A DNA stretch of 64,000 nucleotides from Myroides profundi (lineage in GTDB: Bacteria; Bacteroidota; Bacteroidia; Flavobacteriales; Flavobacteriaceae), in contig NZ_CP010817.1 in NCBI RefSeq assembly GCF_000833025.1, positions 1,860,001 through 1,924,000 of the forward strand, written 5' to 3'. The position numbers were made by a program, and so were the translations under genes. Below, piece after piece: positions 43,013 through 51,902 of the stretch. A model generated the notes under the pieces. It had not been told where the DNA came from. It did no database searches and saw only the letters and a program-made list of their open reading frames with translations. Each line of letters opens with the position of its first letter. Positions within the stretch are counted from its first letter, which is position 1.

Positions 43013-44120
43013 TAAGCTTCTAGTGATATTAGATTGACTTTAAAAGTCGGGGAACGCATAAAACAATATCTTTGTTTTATGATGGATAGCAAAGAAATAT
43101 TAAGCTACTCTAGGTAGAGCTTTCAATAGTGTAACAGTTGAAGAATAAAATAGTTGTATAGCTATTTATTTCGAAGAAAAAATGTTTACTTCCACTTTTT
43201 TCCATTTTCTTCCATTCTTTTCCGAATACTTCTCAATATTTCCAAAAAAGTCTATTTATTTCCATTTTTTAAACTATAAGTGTCTTATTATCAATGGTTA
43301 TGTGTTTTAAACACACCCATTTATTCGGAAGCTCTTCGGAAGAGTTCAGTATTTGTTCGGACTGAGGGGCAGTTTTCCGAAGAGCACCCAAAGACTGCCC
43401 AATAAACTCCCGAAGAATATGCACTTAGGTTTCTAATTTTTAATGATCTTTAAGGATATATTATTATTGATAATCAAAGTAATTTTGCTGTTTTAGTAAC
43501 GTTTAAAAATTACTATAGGATACGATAAAAAAAAGCTCTATCAACAACAATAGAGCTTTCATAATAGGAAACAACATTATAACTTAAATAGAACTTTATG
43601 TTCTATGATAGTTCTTTTTTAGCACTCAGTCTCTTTGTTAAATATTAAAATACTGAATAATAGTATTTTAATGATGTGAGACAAAAGATTTGTATTTACT
43701 TAAAAAGAGAAACATAATAATCTAGAATTTATACTTCTATTCCTCTTTATTATTAATCTTGTAGGACAAAAGTATAAAAAAAGCCTTGTATAATTTCCTA
43801 ATTTGACGCTAAAACTTACTAAAAGTGTCCTTTTTGCGAATAAAACTTTTTGATTGTTAATCTGTATATCTTACAACTTCAAATTATATTAAAAGAGATT
43901 AAGTTCTTTAAATAAATGTAGAAAACTGTAATACTTTTATGTTTGAACAAGCTGTTTTTTTAACTTAAAATACCTTTTTCGTCATTTTCTTTGAATAATA
44001 TTAAGCTTTCATCTAGTAGGGAGTGATTATTGACAATATGTGACGCGATATATCTTAATATAGATTAAGTATAATTCATATTAATAGGAGTAATTTTATA
44101 CTATCATAAAAAAGAGAAAG
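43013..44120. other. 1.1-kb non-coding gap with hairpins and a pyrimidine-rich tract
   Basis: The gap holds a pyrimidine-rich tract with repeated TTCCA words at about 43190-43270, a GC-rich hairpin cluster at 43325-43418, a terminator-like hairpin at about 43534-43562 (AAAGCTCTAT with ATAGAGCTTT) and an inverted repeat ATTAAAATACT/AGTATTTTAAT near 43645-43673. No gene was accepted. Confidence 0.5.
43325..43418. repeat. GC-rich hairpin cluster with TTCGGA words
   Basis: GCTCTTCGGAA (43331-43341) pairs with TTCCGAAGAGC (43375-43385). GGGCAGT (43367-43373) pairs with ACTGCCC (43394-43400), so the two hairpins overlap and exclude each other. TTCGGA or its complement recurs several times. Confidence 0.5.
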
Positions 44121-45155
44121 ATGGAAATAGGAATTAGCATGTTTGGGGATTTAAAATTCGACAAACAAAACAATAGTTATCAGTCAAGTACACAACGTAT
44201 AAATGAGATTATAGAAGAGGTTAAATTAATGGATGAAGTAGGACTGGATGTTTTCGGTATAGGAGAACATCACCGTAAAGATTACGCAGTCTCTACTCCA
44301 GATATCATATTAGCCGGAGTAGCTACTGTAACTAAGAATATAAAATTAACAAGTGCAGTAACAGTATTAAGTTCTAATGATCCTGTGCGCGTGTATCAAT
44401 CATTCTCTACTATAGACGCAATGTCTAATGGTAGAGCAGAGATTACGGTGGGACGTGGAAGTTTTATAGAGTCATTCCCTTTATTTGGATATGATCTTAA
44501 TGACTACAATGAGTTGTTTACAGAAAAACTTAATTTGTTGTTGAATATCAATGCTATAGATGAACCATTGACATGGACAGGAAAACACAGAGCTTCTCTA
44601 AAAGAACAGCAGGTCTTTCCACGAAGTGAACAGCCAATGGATATATGGATTGCGGCAGGTGGAACACCAGAGTCTGTATTAAGAGCGGCTAAATTAGGAT
44701 TACCACTTGTGTTTGCTATTATTGGTGGAATGCCAGAACAATATAAACCATTCTTCGATTATTATAAACAAGAGTATATCAATGCAGGTCATGATATTAG
44801 TAAGATGCAGATCGCTACTCACTCACATGGATTAGTAGGAGTAGATGGAAATGCGTTAGCTAAAGATTATTTCCCTGTATATAAAGAGCAGATGGATAGG
44901 ATAGGAGCATCACGTGGATGGCAACCTTACACTTATGAGCAGTATGAAGGAGGAAGAAGTAGAGACGGCGCTTTATTCATAGGAGATGTAGATCAAGTAG
45001 TAGATAAAATTTTATATCATCAAGAGATGTTTGGATTAACACGTTGGTTAATGCATAGTGACTTAGGAGCACCTGATCACTTAACACAGATGAAAAATAT
45101 AGAACTATTAGGTACTAAAATAGCTCCTGCAGTTAAAAAAGCTTTGCGTAAATAA
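44121..45155 (+). CDS. LLM-class (luciferase-like) flavin-dependent oxidoreductase
   Basis: A 344-residue TIM-barrel monooxygenase-type protein: MEIGISMFGDL, DVFGIGEHH, AEITVGRGSF, IWIAAGGTPES and ALFIGDVDQV. Members use FMNH2 or F420 to oxidise varied substrates; in Bacteroidota FMN is expected. The substrate is unknown. It is monocistronic and convergent with the MocR regulator across a strong bidirectional terminator. Confidence 0.88.
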   Translation: MEIGISMFGDLKFDKQNNSYQSSTQRINEIIEEVKLMDEVGLDVFGIGEHHRKDYAVSTPDIILAGVATVTKNIKLTSAVTVLSSNDPVRVYQSFSTIDAMSNGRAEITVGRGSFIESFPLFGYDLNDYNELFTEKLNLLLNINAIDEPLTWTGKHRASLKEQQVFPRSEQPMDIWIAAGGTPESVLRAAKLGLPLVFAIIGGMPEQYKPFFDYYKQEYINAGHDISKMQIATHSHGLVGVDGNALAKDYFPVYKEQMDRIGASRGWQPYTYEQYEGGRSRDGALFIGDVDQVVDKILYHQEMFGLTRWLMHSDLGAPDHLTQMKNIELLGTKIAPAVKKALRK

Positions 45156-45172
45156 TACCAATGATTAGAGTA

Positions 45173-45213
45173 AAAAAATTCCTTTAGTAAAGTCTTTACT
45201 AAAGGAATTTTTT
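45173..45213. terminator. Bidirectional terminator
   Basis: A 19-bp perfect stem (45173-45191 with 45195-45213), a 3-nt loop and A/T-run ends, between convergent genes. Confidence 0.9.
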
Positions 45214-45218
45214 TATTG

Positions 45219-46631
45219 TTATAAATGTCTTTTTAAGCAAAGGATAGCTTCTTCTATTTGTCGTTCTGACAACGATCCGAAACTAAATCTAATCCCTTGT
45301 AATTTCTCGCTATAGGAGAACCTTTCGGGGCCCATAAAAGCAATTTTATCTAAGTCTAGTTTCTTTTTAAGTTTATCCCAATCTGTCTCTTTTTTAGGAA
45401 CTAACCAGATTGCTAATCCTCCATCAGCGATTGTATAATTTACTTGTTCGTTAAGGTTTTTATCTAGTAAATTGGCAGTTATATCTCTCTTGTTTTTATA
45501 GTAGCTATGTGCTTTTTTTAAATGCTTTCTTATTGTCCCATCCTCCATTAATTGTAAGATAGCTTGTTCCATTATATTGTCACCTTGTACATCGATGATA
45601 CTTCTTAGCTCTCCTATTTTTAGGATTAGATCACTATTGGTAGCTATATAACCGATACGAAGAGAAGGAGCTACGACTTTACTCAAAGTTCCTATATATA
45701 CATAGTTTTGATTATTAGGTAAACTACTTATTGGCATAATGGGTCTATGTCCATAGTGAAACTCATAATCGTAATCATCTTCTATAATTGTAAAATTATA
45801 GAGATTAGATAGCTCTATTAGTTTATACCTTCTTTGTAAACTAAGGGTTGCTGTAGTTGGGTATTGATGGTGTGGGGTGATATAGATCGCTTTAATTTTT
45901 TTGTTTTCTTTTAGAAGGCGTTCTACCTGATCTATATTTATACCTTGTTCATCTACATCAGCATACAGTAATCTAGCTCCAGCATGCTCAAATGTGTGCC
46001 ATGCCTTTCTATACCCAGGGTGTTCCACTATGATATAGTCATCTTTCTTTAATAATACTTGAGCGATAAGATACATGGCCATTTGGCTTCCTCTAGAAAT
46101 ACATATTTCCTCAGCAGTTACTTGCATTCCACGCCAATGATTAAGCATCTTACTAATATGTTCTCTAAACTCAAATAACCCTAATGGAGATGAATACCCC
46201 ATCATCTGCCACTTTCCTTTTCGTTTAAATATTTGGCGATAAGCTCTAGCTAGTTCTTCTACAGGAGCAATAGTTGTGTCCGGATTTCCATCATCAACAC
46301 TGATATTATAATGAATCGCTTTATGGCTATCATTCACTATAGGTTTCTTTTTTAGAGGAGTAGCATTTATCTCAGCAAGTTTAGAGACGAAAGTACCACT
46401 GCGAGATTTAGAATTGATCCAACCTTCACTTAATAATACATCATAGGCTTCTATAACAGTATTTCTGTTTACTCCTAAGATCTCTGCTAATTTTCTACTA
46501 CCAGGTAAAGCTTCTTCTTCTTTTAGTTGCCCTGTTTTTATAGCTTCTATGATAGCATCAGCTATCTGAAGATAAATAGCTTTTTTTTCTGTATTACTGA
46601 TTTGTATCTGTAACGGCCAAGGTCTAAGCAT
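45219..46631 (-). CDS. MocR/PdxR-type GntR regulator with aminotransferase domain
   Basis: A 470-residue full-length protein. The winged helix (about 12-80) has ALPGSRKLAEILGVNRNTV. The aminotransferase-like domain has SRGSQMAMYLIAQ, IIEDDYDYEFHYGH and the PLP-lysine motif YIGTLSKVVAPSLR. It is a paralogue of the truncated gene at 1-1225. An inverted repeat at 46663-46710 between the start and a -7 box suggests autoregulation. No B6 or amine gene lies beside it. Confidence 0.93.
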   Translation of the reverse strand: MLRPWPLQIQISNTEKKAIYLQIADAIIEAIKTGQLKEEEALPGSRKLAEILGVNRNTVIEAYDVLLSEGWINSKSRSGTFVSKLAEINATPLKKKPIVNDSHKAIHYNISVDDGNPDTTIAPVEELARAYRQIFKRKGKWQMMGYSSPLGLFEFREHISKMLNHWRGMQVTAEEICISRGSQMAMYLIAQVLLKKDDYIIVEHPGYRKAWHTFEHAGARLLYADVDEQGINIDQVERLLKENKKIKAIYITPHHQYPTTATLSLQRRYKLIELSNLYNFTIIEDDYDYEFHYGHRPIMPISSLPNNQNYVYIGTLSKVVAPSLRIGYIATNSDLILKIGELRSIIDVQGDNIMEQAILQLMEDGTIRKHLKKAHSYYKNKRDITANLLDKNLNEQVNYTIADGGLAIWLVPKKETDWDKLKKKLDLDKIAFMGPERFSYSEKLQGIRFSFGSLSERQIEEAILCLKRHL

Positions 46632-46662
46632 ATTAATAAAATAGATGAAAGAATAATAGATT

Positions 46663-46710
46663 TAAACCTAGTCTACACTTCATCTTTAGATAAGGCATAG
46701 ACTAGATTTA
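46663..46710. promoter_or_regulatory. Dyad operator candidate of the MocR-type regulator
   Basis: TAAACCTAGTCTA (46663-46675) and TAGACTAGATTTA (46698-46710) are inverse complements at 12 of 13 positions, about 32 bp upstream of the regulator start. Confidence 0.5.
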
Positions 46711-46720
46711 AAAGTTCAAT

Positions 46721-46728
46721 CAAAGGTA
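46721..46728 (-). promoter_or_regulatory. -7 box TACCTTTG for the MocR-type gene
   Basis: Exact TAnnTTTG match on the minus strand, just upstream of the dyad at 46663-46710. Confidence 0.5.
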
Positions 46729-46754
46729 CAATGAAAAAGAGAATATAGTATTTA

Positions 46755-47222
46755 TTAGTTTTTCTTTGTTATCAGTTTTATACAAGACGGTTGTCTCTCT
46801 ATACAAGAGGTTCCGTCTGAAGAAGGGTAACAGATAGTCTTGTCATTAGGTGTAATACAATGGTTACTTCCATAGATTAGATATTCACCTTCTACACGAG
46901 GTATGGAAACTAGATGAGCAAGAGAAACAAGTGTGTAATCTTTTCTTTTAGAAACAAAATAGTATAGATTATTATGCTTCAAGATAGTTAGTATAGGAGA
47001 AGTGATTTTAGAAAAATGAGGAGAAAAGTACTCTTCGATTTCAGCTTTAAGAGCTTTAGGTTTGATTAGGAACTGATAAGATTCATTGCCTACGGAATCT
47101 CTTATAATTCGAACAATATTCTTTTCTTGTAGGGTTTTCTTTTGATAGGCAGTGATAGTAGTCTTTTTTTTCTGTCCAAAACTGTAAACGGTGCAGAACA
47201 AAAAGATAAGTAGGAATCTCAT
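46755..47222 (-). CDS. Small secreted protein of unknown function
   Basis: A 155-residue protein with a signal peptide (MRFLLIFLFCTVYSFG, cleavage near FGQ). The mature part has four cysteines near the C-terminus (NHCITPNDKTICYPSS, then CIERQPSC), compatible with two disulphides. No family was recognised. It lies alone on the minus strand. Confidence 0.65.
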   Translation of the reverse strand: MRFLLIFLFCTVYSFGQKKKTTITAYQKKTLQEKNIVRIIRDSVGNESYQFLIKPKALKAEIEEYFSPHFSKITSPILTILKHNNLYYFVSKRKDYTLVSLAHLVSIPRVEGEYLIYGSNHCITPNDKTICYPSSDGTSCIERQPSCIKLITKKN

Positions 47223-47336
47223 TGTTTAGAAGTGTATATGTTTAATAATAAGCGGACAAACACTATTCCAATTGTTAAGATTATGTATTAGTAAAATGTT
47301 AGTAAGGTGTTAAGCTTTGATTACCTATAAAACTCC

Positions 47337-47576
47337 CTAGAATTGGATGAGATAATACTTTATTTTTTTCTTTTTAAAGAGGAAGTATTTGTATTTATAG
47401 ACTGGAATGATAATAAATCCTTTTTGTTTTAATTTTTTTGAGATAGAAATCGGTAAATTAGTTATGAGACATGAGTTTTTTCCTTTTATAGCACATTCTT
47501 TCAGTTGATTTATAATTTTCTTGTATTGATCATTAAGAGCATTTTCTGCAATATTATTAAGTTCTTCGGCTGTCAT
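47337..47576 (-). CDS. Small basic protein of unknown function
   Basis: 79 codons. The N-terminal 60 residues (MTAEELNNIAENALNDQ, then a Lys/Ile-rich part) look protein-like with regular amphipathic helices. The C-terminus degenerates into Lys/Phe/Tyr-rich sequence as expected from AT-rich DNA. It may be a truncated or phage-derived gene. Confidence is limited. Confidence 0.4.
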   Translation of the reverse strand: MTAEELNNIAENALNDQYKKIINQLKECAIKGKNSCLITNLPISISKKLKQKGFIIIPVYKYKYFLFKKKKIKYYLIQF

Positions 47577-47934
47577 TATATTCTTAATTAAATATATTGT
47601 GTAGGTGTAAAATTATATAATTGATTAAAATAATTCTCAAAAACTGATTTTTTTATATTATTTTCATCTATATAAAGGGATTTTTTATTGAATTCATTAT
47701 TTAGAAGTATAACTACTAATAATGTTTCTTTTTTGAAAGTGAAATCAATAATAATGGCTTTGTAAATTAACAATAACTGACAAGTATAGCTTAATGTTTG
47801 ATTTTTTTAGTTTAAATTAGAATAAAAGATATTGTTGTTTTTGATATACTGATTTATTTTTATTTAAAATTCAAAAACAGTACTCGTTGCTTTAAATAAA
47901 AGAGCTATAATGTTAAAAATTGTAAAATAATATG

Positions 47935-47942
47935 TAGTTTTG
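47935..47942 (+). promoter_or_regulatory. -7 box TAGTTTTG for the OmpA-like gene
   Basis: Exact TAnnTTTG match, 43 bp before the preferred start at 47986. This favours that start over an in-frame ATG at 47959, which would leave a very short leader. Confidence 0.45.
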
Positions 47943-47985
47943 TCTAAGAGCAATAACAATGTTTATTTGTTTATACTTAAATGAT

Positions 47986-48720
47986 ATGAAAAAATTACAA
48001 TTAATTACTTTAGGATTTTCTTTATTTGGTTTTATGTCTATGTCTGCTCAGAAAGTAGAAGGTAGAGTATTTGATAAAAAAACAAATAATCCGATAGCAG
48101 AAGGAGAAGTAACGTTTTTTAATGATAAGGGTGATAGAATTGCTACAGTGTACACTTCTACAGATGGGGCTTATGTATTCGAGCCTAAGAGAATGGCAGA
48201 CATTCATAAAGTATCTACAGCAGCAAAGAATTATAGTAAAGCAGAGGTTCTTTTGAATCAAATGGATAATGGTGTAGTAGCCAATTTTGGTTTAACGAGT
48301 GTACAAGAGACGCAAAATAAGAGCTATGCAACTGCGAGTGGGGATTATAATACATCTAGAACTTCTAATCAAAACTATGATAGTTCTACGTTGCCTTCTT
48401 TTTATTACGACTTTAATAGCTCTTATTTAAATGCTGATAATAAAGCATCTGTAGATGAGATAGTATCTTATATGTATAATAACGGAGAGGCTAGAGTAAG
48501 AGTGCACGTGTATTTTGATACTAGGGGTAATGCTAGATATGACGAATGGTTAGCTGATAGAAGAGCTGATAGAGTTATTAATTATATGATCATGAAAGGA
48601 ATTTCTCCTTCAAGATTATTAAAATTAGTTGAAACTGTATACCAGAACGTACCACCTAAAGAAGGTAGTTATAGAAGTGGAGGATCAGAAAATAGAAGAT
48701 GTGATTTTGACCTTATTTAA
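47986..48720 (+). CDS. OmpA-like outer-membrane protein with CarboxypepD_reg-like domain
   Basis: 244 residues from ATG 47986, chosen because it yields a clean signal peptide (MKKLQLITLGFSLFG, cleavage near SAQ). A beta-sandwich domain (about 22-105, VEGRVFDKKTNNPIAEG) is followed by a Ser/Asn-rich linker and a C-terminal OmpA-type peptidoglycan-binding region (FDTRGNARYDEWLADRRADRV, KGISPSRL). It lacks a beta-barrel, so it probably sits in the periplasm or outer membrane as a wall anchor. A terminator follows directly. Confidence 0.8.
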   Translation: MKKLQLITLGFSLFGFMSMSAQKVEGRVFDKKTNNPIAEGEVTFFNDKGDRIATVYTSTDGAYVFEPKRMADIHKVSTAAKNYSKAEVLLNQMDNGVVANFGLTSVQETQNKSYATASGDYNTSRTSNQNYDSSTLPSFYYDFNSSYLNADNKASVDEIVSYMYNNGEARVRVHVYFDTRGNARYDEWLADRRADRVINYMIMKGISPSRLLKLVETVYQNVPPKEGSYRSGGSENRRCDFDLI

Positions 48721-48740
48721 ACGATAAGTATAAATATAGG

Positions 48741-48774
48741 AAGCTGGAAGTATTCATTACTTTCAGCTTTTTTT
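48741..48774 (+). terminator. Rho-independent terminator
   Basis: AAGCTGGAAGTA pairs with TACTTTCAGCTT through one G-U wobble, followed by a T-run. Confidence 0.8.
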
Positions 48775-48847
48775 ATGTTGTTTAGTTTTGATTATAGCTG
48801 TTATAAATAAAGTTTCTGAAAAATAGTTAGAGTTGGGACATTTGTCT

Positions 48848-48855
48848 TATTTTTG
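48848..48855 (+). promoter_or_regulatory. -7 box TATTTTTG for purC
   Basis: Exact TAnnTTTG match 26 bp before the purC start. The -33 element is not obvious. Confidence 0.45.
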
Positions 48856-48881
48856 AGCTTTAATAACAACACTAACACACA

Positions 48882-49565
48882 ATGACATTAAAGTATCAAG
48901 GAAAGACTAAAGATGTATATAGTCTATCAAACAATCAAGTTCTTTTAAAGTTTAAAGATGATGTAACAGGAGAAGATGGTGTATTCGATCCAGGTGCTAA
49001 TACAGTAGGATTAACGATCGATGGAGCAGGGAAGAGTGGACTAAAAATGACAAAACACTTCTTTGAAGTTTTAGCACAAAAAAATGTACCTACACATTAT
49101 GTTTCTGCTGATATAGAGGATGTATCAATGGTTGTAAAAGAGGCTATACCTTTTGGAAAAGGATTAGAAGTAATCTGTCGCTATAGAGCGGTAGGAAGTT
49201 TCTTTAGAAGATATGGCGCTTATTGTACAGAGGGTCAACCATTAGATAGCTTCGTAGAAGTAACTATTAAAGATGATGAAAGAGCTGATCCAACTATTTC
49301 TGACGATGCATTAGAAATGTTAGGTATTTTATCAAAAGAAGAATATGCTATTTTAAAGTCTCGTACTAAAGAGATTTGCCAAATTATAAAGGATGAATTA
49401 GCTACTAAAAACTTAGAGCTATATGATATCAAATTAGAATTTGGAAGAGATAAAGCTACAAATGATATTATTTTAATAGACGAAATTTCTGGAGGTAATA
49501 TGAGAGTGTATAAGGACAATGTCTATATCGCTCCATTAGACTTAGAAAAGGAGTTCTTAAAATAA
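48882..49565 (+). CDS. purC: Phosphoribosylaminoimidazole-succinocarboxamide synthase
   Basis: A 227-residue enzyme of the short bacterial SAICAR synthetase type. It starts LKYQGKTKDVYSL, with EVICRYRAVGSFFRRYG in the middle and the ATP/metal region LIDEISGGNMRVY near the end. It joins aspartate to CAIR using ATP in de novo purine synthesis. It stands alone with its own promoter box and terminator. Confidence 0.93.
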   Translation: MTLKYQGKTKDVYSLSNNQVLLKFKDDVTGEDGVFDPGANTVGLTIDGAGKSGLKMTKHFFEVLAQKNVPTHYVSADIEDVSMVVKEAIPFGKGLEVICRYRAVGSFFRRYGAYCTEGQPLDSFVEVTIKDDERADPTISDDALEMLGILSKEEYAILKSRTKEICQIIKDELATKNLELYDIKLEFGRDKATNDIILIDEISGGNMRVYKDNVYIAPLDLEKEFLK

Positions 49566-49573
49566 GAAGAAAA

Positions 49574-49608
49574 TAAAAAAGGGATATAGTAATATATCCC
49601 TTTTTTTT
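49574..49608. terminator. Terminator between purC and tatA (bidirectional)
   Basis: AAAAAGGGATATA pairs with TATATCCCTTTTT, flanked by A- and T-runs, between convergent genes. Confidence 0.85.
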
Positions 49609-49620
49609 GCTTAAAACCCC

Positions 49621-49860
49621 TTATTTAATAGGTTCGTTTGTCGAATCAACATTGCTTTTTGGCTCTTGAGCATTCTCATTTGCAATAGCATTAGTTGTAT
49701 TTGTTTCTCTTGTAGCTTGTTTGAATTCTTTAATTCCTGTTCCAAGTCCCTTCATTAATTCTGGAATTTTCTTTCCACCAAAAAGTAATAAAGCTATTGC
49801 AACAACAACTATTAATTCAGAAGGAGCTACTCCGCCTAATGGGATAATTGTTGAAACCAT
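49621..49860 (-). CDS. tatA: Sec-independent translocase component TatA/E
   Basis: 79 residues from the ATG at 49858-49860. This start places the membrane helix ([21 protein letters not shown]) near the N-terminus as in all TatA proteins; an upstream in-frame ATG would add 19 atypical residues. The [21 protein letters not shown] hinge and amphipathic helix are diagnostic, followed by an acidic tail. It forms the pore of the twin-arginine pathway. tatC is not adjacent. A minus-strand -7 box TACATTTG is at 49889-49896. Confidence 0.93.
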   Translation of the reverse strand: MVSTIIPLGGVAPSELIVVVAIALLLFGGKKIPELMKGLGTGIKEFKQATRETNTTNAIANENAQEPKSNVDSTNEPIK

Positions 49861-49954
49861 ATTGTAAAGATGTTTTGATTGAGGAAAACAAATGTAATTA
49901 AGAGAATTCTTAATCAATTTTTTTTAACATGATTTTAATTTGTGAATAAAGGAA

Positions 49955-51034
49955 TTACTCTTTACCAATTACTCTTTTTTCAACATAATTAGAATTCATA
50001 ATTCTAAGAATCCCCATATAGCTCATATAGAATGAGATAGTGTCACCTACTTTTAAGTTATCAGGATTATCTCCTAGATCCATAACCATCATATCAGAAC
50101 TAGATCCAACGAATTGTTGTTTCGCATTAGTAGGTGTGATGTGATCTTCTTCTATATCTAATAATCCGAGATCTATAATTGCGCGATAATTAACGCTATT
50201 TTCCCATTCTGGTGCTAATTCTACTTTCTCTCCTGTCATTTTTAGACCGAATTCTCCTTCAGGCATCATTGGTTTTTCATATAACTCAATGATTTCGGCA
50301 TGAAGCATAAAGATATTCTGTTCAAAATCAGGATAAGCTACATTGTCATAGGCATTGGTTCCCATAAATAAGGTCTCTCCAATTCTAAAGTGATTAATAG
50401 CAGTTGGGATAGTTTCATTTAATATTAAAGGAAGAGTTACAGATGCACCTCCCGATAAATAGGGGATTTGTTTTTTAAATTTAAGCTCTAGTAAGTCTCT
50501 AAATAGCGTTAGCTGTATTAACTTATCATTATTAGGTAATACACCATACATACAAGTAAGATTAGTTCCTAGCCCAATAATATCAATATTAGGTAGGTTA
50601 AAGACTTGGCTATAGAAATCGATTAGTTCTTCTCTTAGAACACCTTCTCTCAGTTCGCCAAGTTCTACCATAATAACAATTTTATGTACAGTGTTTTGAC
50701 GTTGAGCTTCTTCTGAAAGAAGTTTTATCGTCTCTAGTTCTGTATTAAAACTGATATCAGCATATTCAATAATCTCTTCGATACTGCCATTAGGAGCAGG
50801 TTTTATATAAATGGTTTCTACTGTGGGATCAATTTGTTTGATCATTTTTAAATTAGAAACTCTAGAGTCACATATTTGTTGAGGGTTTAATGCTAAAACC
50901 TCTCTAAGGAAGGTCTCATCACCACAAAGTAATTTACCTACAACAGCCCAATGTATCTCTTTCTCCTGAAATAAGGTATCTAGTTTGTTGTAATTATGTT
51001 TTAATTTACTTTGATTTAATGTTATATAAGCCAT
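49955..51034 (-). CDS. Alanine/ornithine racemase-family PLP enzyme
   Basis: A 359-residue fold-type III PLP enzyme with the PLP lysine K34 in WAVVGKLLCGD and a racemase barrel (LGTNLTCMYG, SGGASVTLPL, HFRIGETLFMG). It resembles the clostridial-type alanine/ornithine racemase group, not classical Alr, which normally carries a longer second domain. Its stop-to-start spacing to the upstream GNAT gene is 4 bp, so the pair forms an operon. D-amino acid production is likely; the preferred substrate is unknown. Confidence 0.8.
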   Translation of the reverse strand: MAYITLNQSKLKHNYNKLDTLFQEKEIHWAVVGKLLCGDETFLREVLALNPQQICDSRVSNLKMIKQIDPTVETIYIKPAPNGSIEEIIEYADISFNTELETIKLLSEEAQRQNTVHKIVIMVELGELREGVLREELIDFYSQVFNLPNIDIIGLGTNLTCMYGVLPNNDKLIQLTLFRDLLELKFKKQIPYLSGGASVTLPLILNETIPTAINHFRIGETLFMGTNAYDNVAYPDFEQNIFMLHAEIIELYEKPMMPEGEFGLKMTGEKVELAPEWENSVNYRAIIDLGLLDIEEDHITPTNAKQQFVGSSSDMMVMDLGDNPDNLKVGDTISFYMSYMGILRIMNSNYVEKRVIGKE

Positions 51035-51038
51035 CTTC

Positions 51039-51482
51039 CTATTTTGTTAATCTCATTTCTATGTATTTTTTCTCAAAACCTTTTCTTTCATATAAGTTTT
51101 GAGCAGGATTGTCTTTATCTACATGTAGTGCGATAGATCCATGAGCTTCTTGTTTTAGTTTGTCTATTAATTGGCCTCCTAAACCTTGACCACGTACGCT
51201 TGAGTCTATTGCGATATAGACAAGAATATGCTCAGGAATGAAGCCTCCCATTAATGTGTCTAATAAGACTGTAATACCAGCAATTTTATCATCTTGGTTT
51301 TTGGCAACTAATACAAACCCTCCTGGTTTATTATCATAAGAAAGAGCGTAGTGAATTGCTTTTTCGATATCTTGTTTTTCGTCACCATATTGTTCTAAAT
51401 GAAGGTATAGAAAGTCTACATATTCTTTGATCTGTGATTCGTTTGTAGAGGTGTGTTTGTCTATTTTATGAATTGAAAGCAT
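51039..51482 (-). CDS. GNAT-family N-acetyltransferase
   Basis: A 147-residue GNAT domain with SSVRGQGLGGQLIDKL as the acetyl-CoA loop and HVDKDNPAQNLYERKGFEK at the C-terminus. It precedes the racemase gene by 4 bp; acetylation of a D-amino acid is conceivable but untested. Confidence 0.85.
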   Translation of the reverse strand: MLSIHKIDKHTSTNESQIKEYVDFLYLHLEQYGDEKQDIEKAIHYALSYDNKPGGFVLVAKNQDDKIAGITVLLDTLMGGFIPEHILVYIAIDSSVRGQGLGGQLIDKLKQEAHGSIALHVDKDNPAQNLYERKGFEKKYIEMRLTK

Positions 51483-51865
51483 AAAAAAATGTTTATATGC
51501 TTATTTAGGCTTTACAGAAAAGATGAAGACAAAAAAGAAAAGGTAAAAACCTTTGATTTGAAAGTGAAAAAATAGAAACGAATATTGTGTTTCTATGGAA
51601 TATCTCTTTTAATAAAATAGCTAAATAAGCTTGATTAAATAAATTTGATTTTTGTAAAAATACAAAAAGTTTGATGTTTTGACAAGTTTAAATAGATTTT
51701 ATTGATAAAAAGTAATTGTTATTAGCTATAACTATACTTTGTTTTTCTTTATACAAAGAGGGGTAAGCCCTTTGTTATAAAGGATTTAGTACTGATCTAG
51801 TAAGAGAGATAAATAATAAAACAAATGATACTGATTATCAGACGATTTTAAAGTTAATAAATAAA

Positions 51866-51902
51866 AAAAGACTAATAGTAGGTTCTATTAGTCTTATGTT
51901 TT
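51866..51902 (-). terminator. Terminator of the large GNAT-like gene
   Basis: AAGACTAATAG pairs with CTATTAGTCTT around a 6-nt loop. The minus-strand T-run comes from the A-run at 51863-51869. Confidence 0.8.

Noticed and set aside
43190..43270. Pyrimidine-rich tract with repeated TTCCA words as a possible CRISPR or tandem repeat
   Set aside because: The units are irregular in length and sequence, with no conserved repeat-spacer structure.
47588..47773. 61-codon minus-strand frame upstream of the small gene at 47337
   Set aside because: It has only a TTG start and an Ile/Asn/Lys-rich composition expected from AT-rich DNA. It could be a fragment but is not supportable as a gene.
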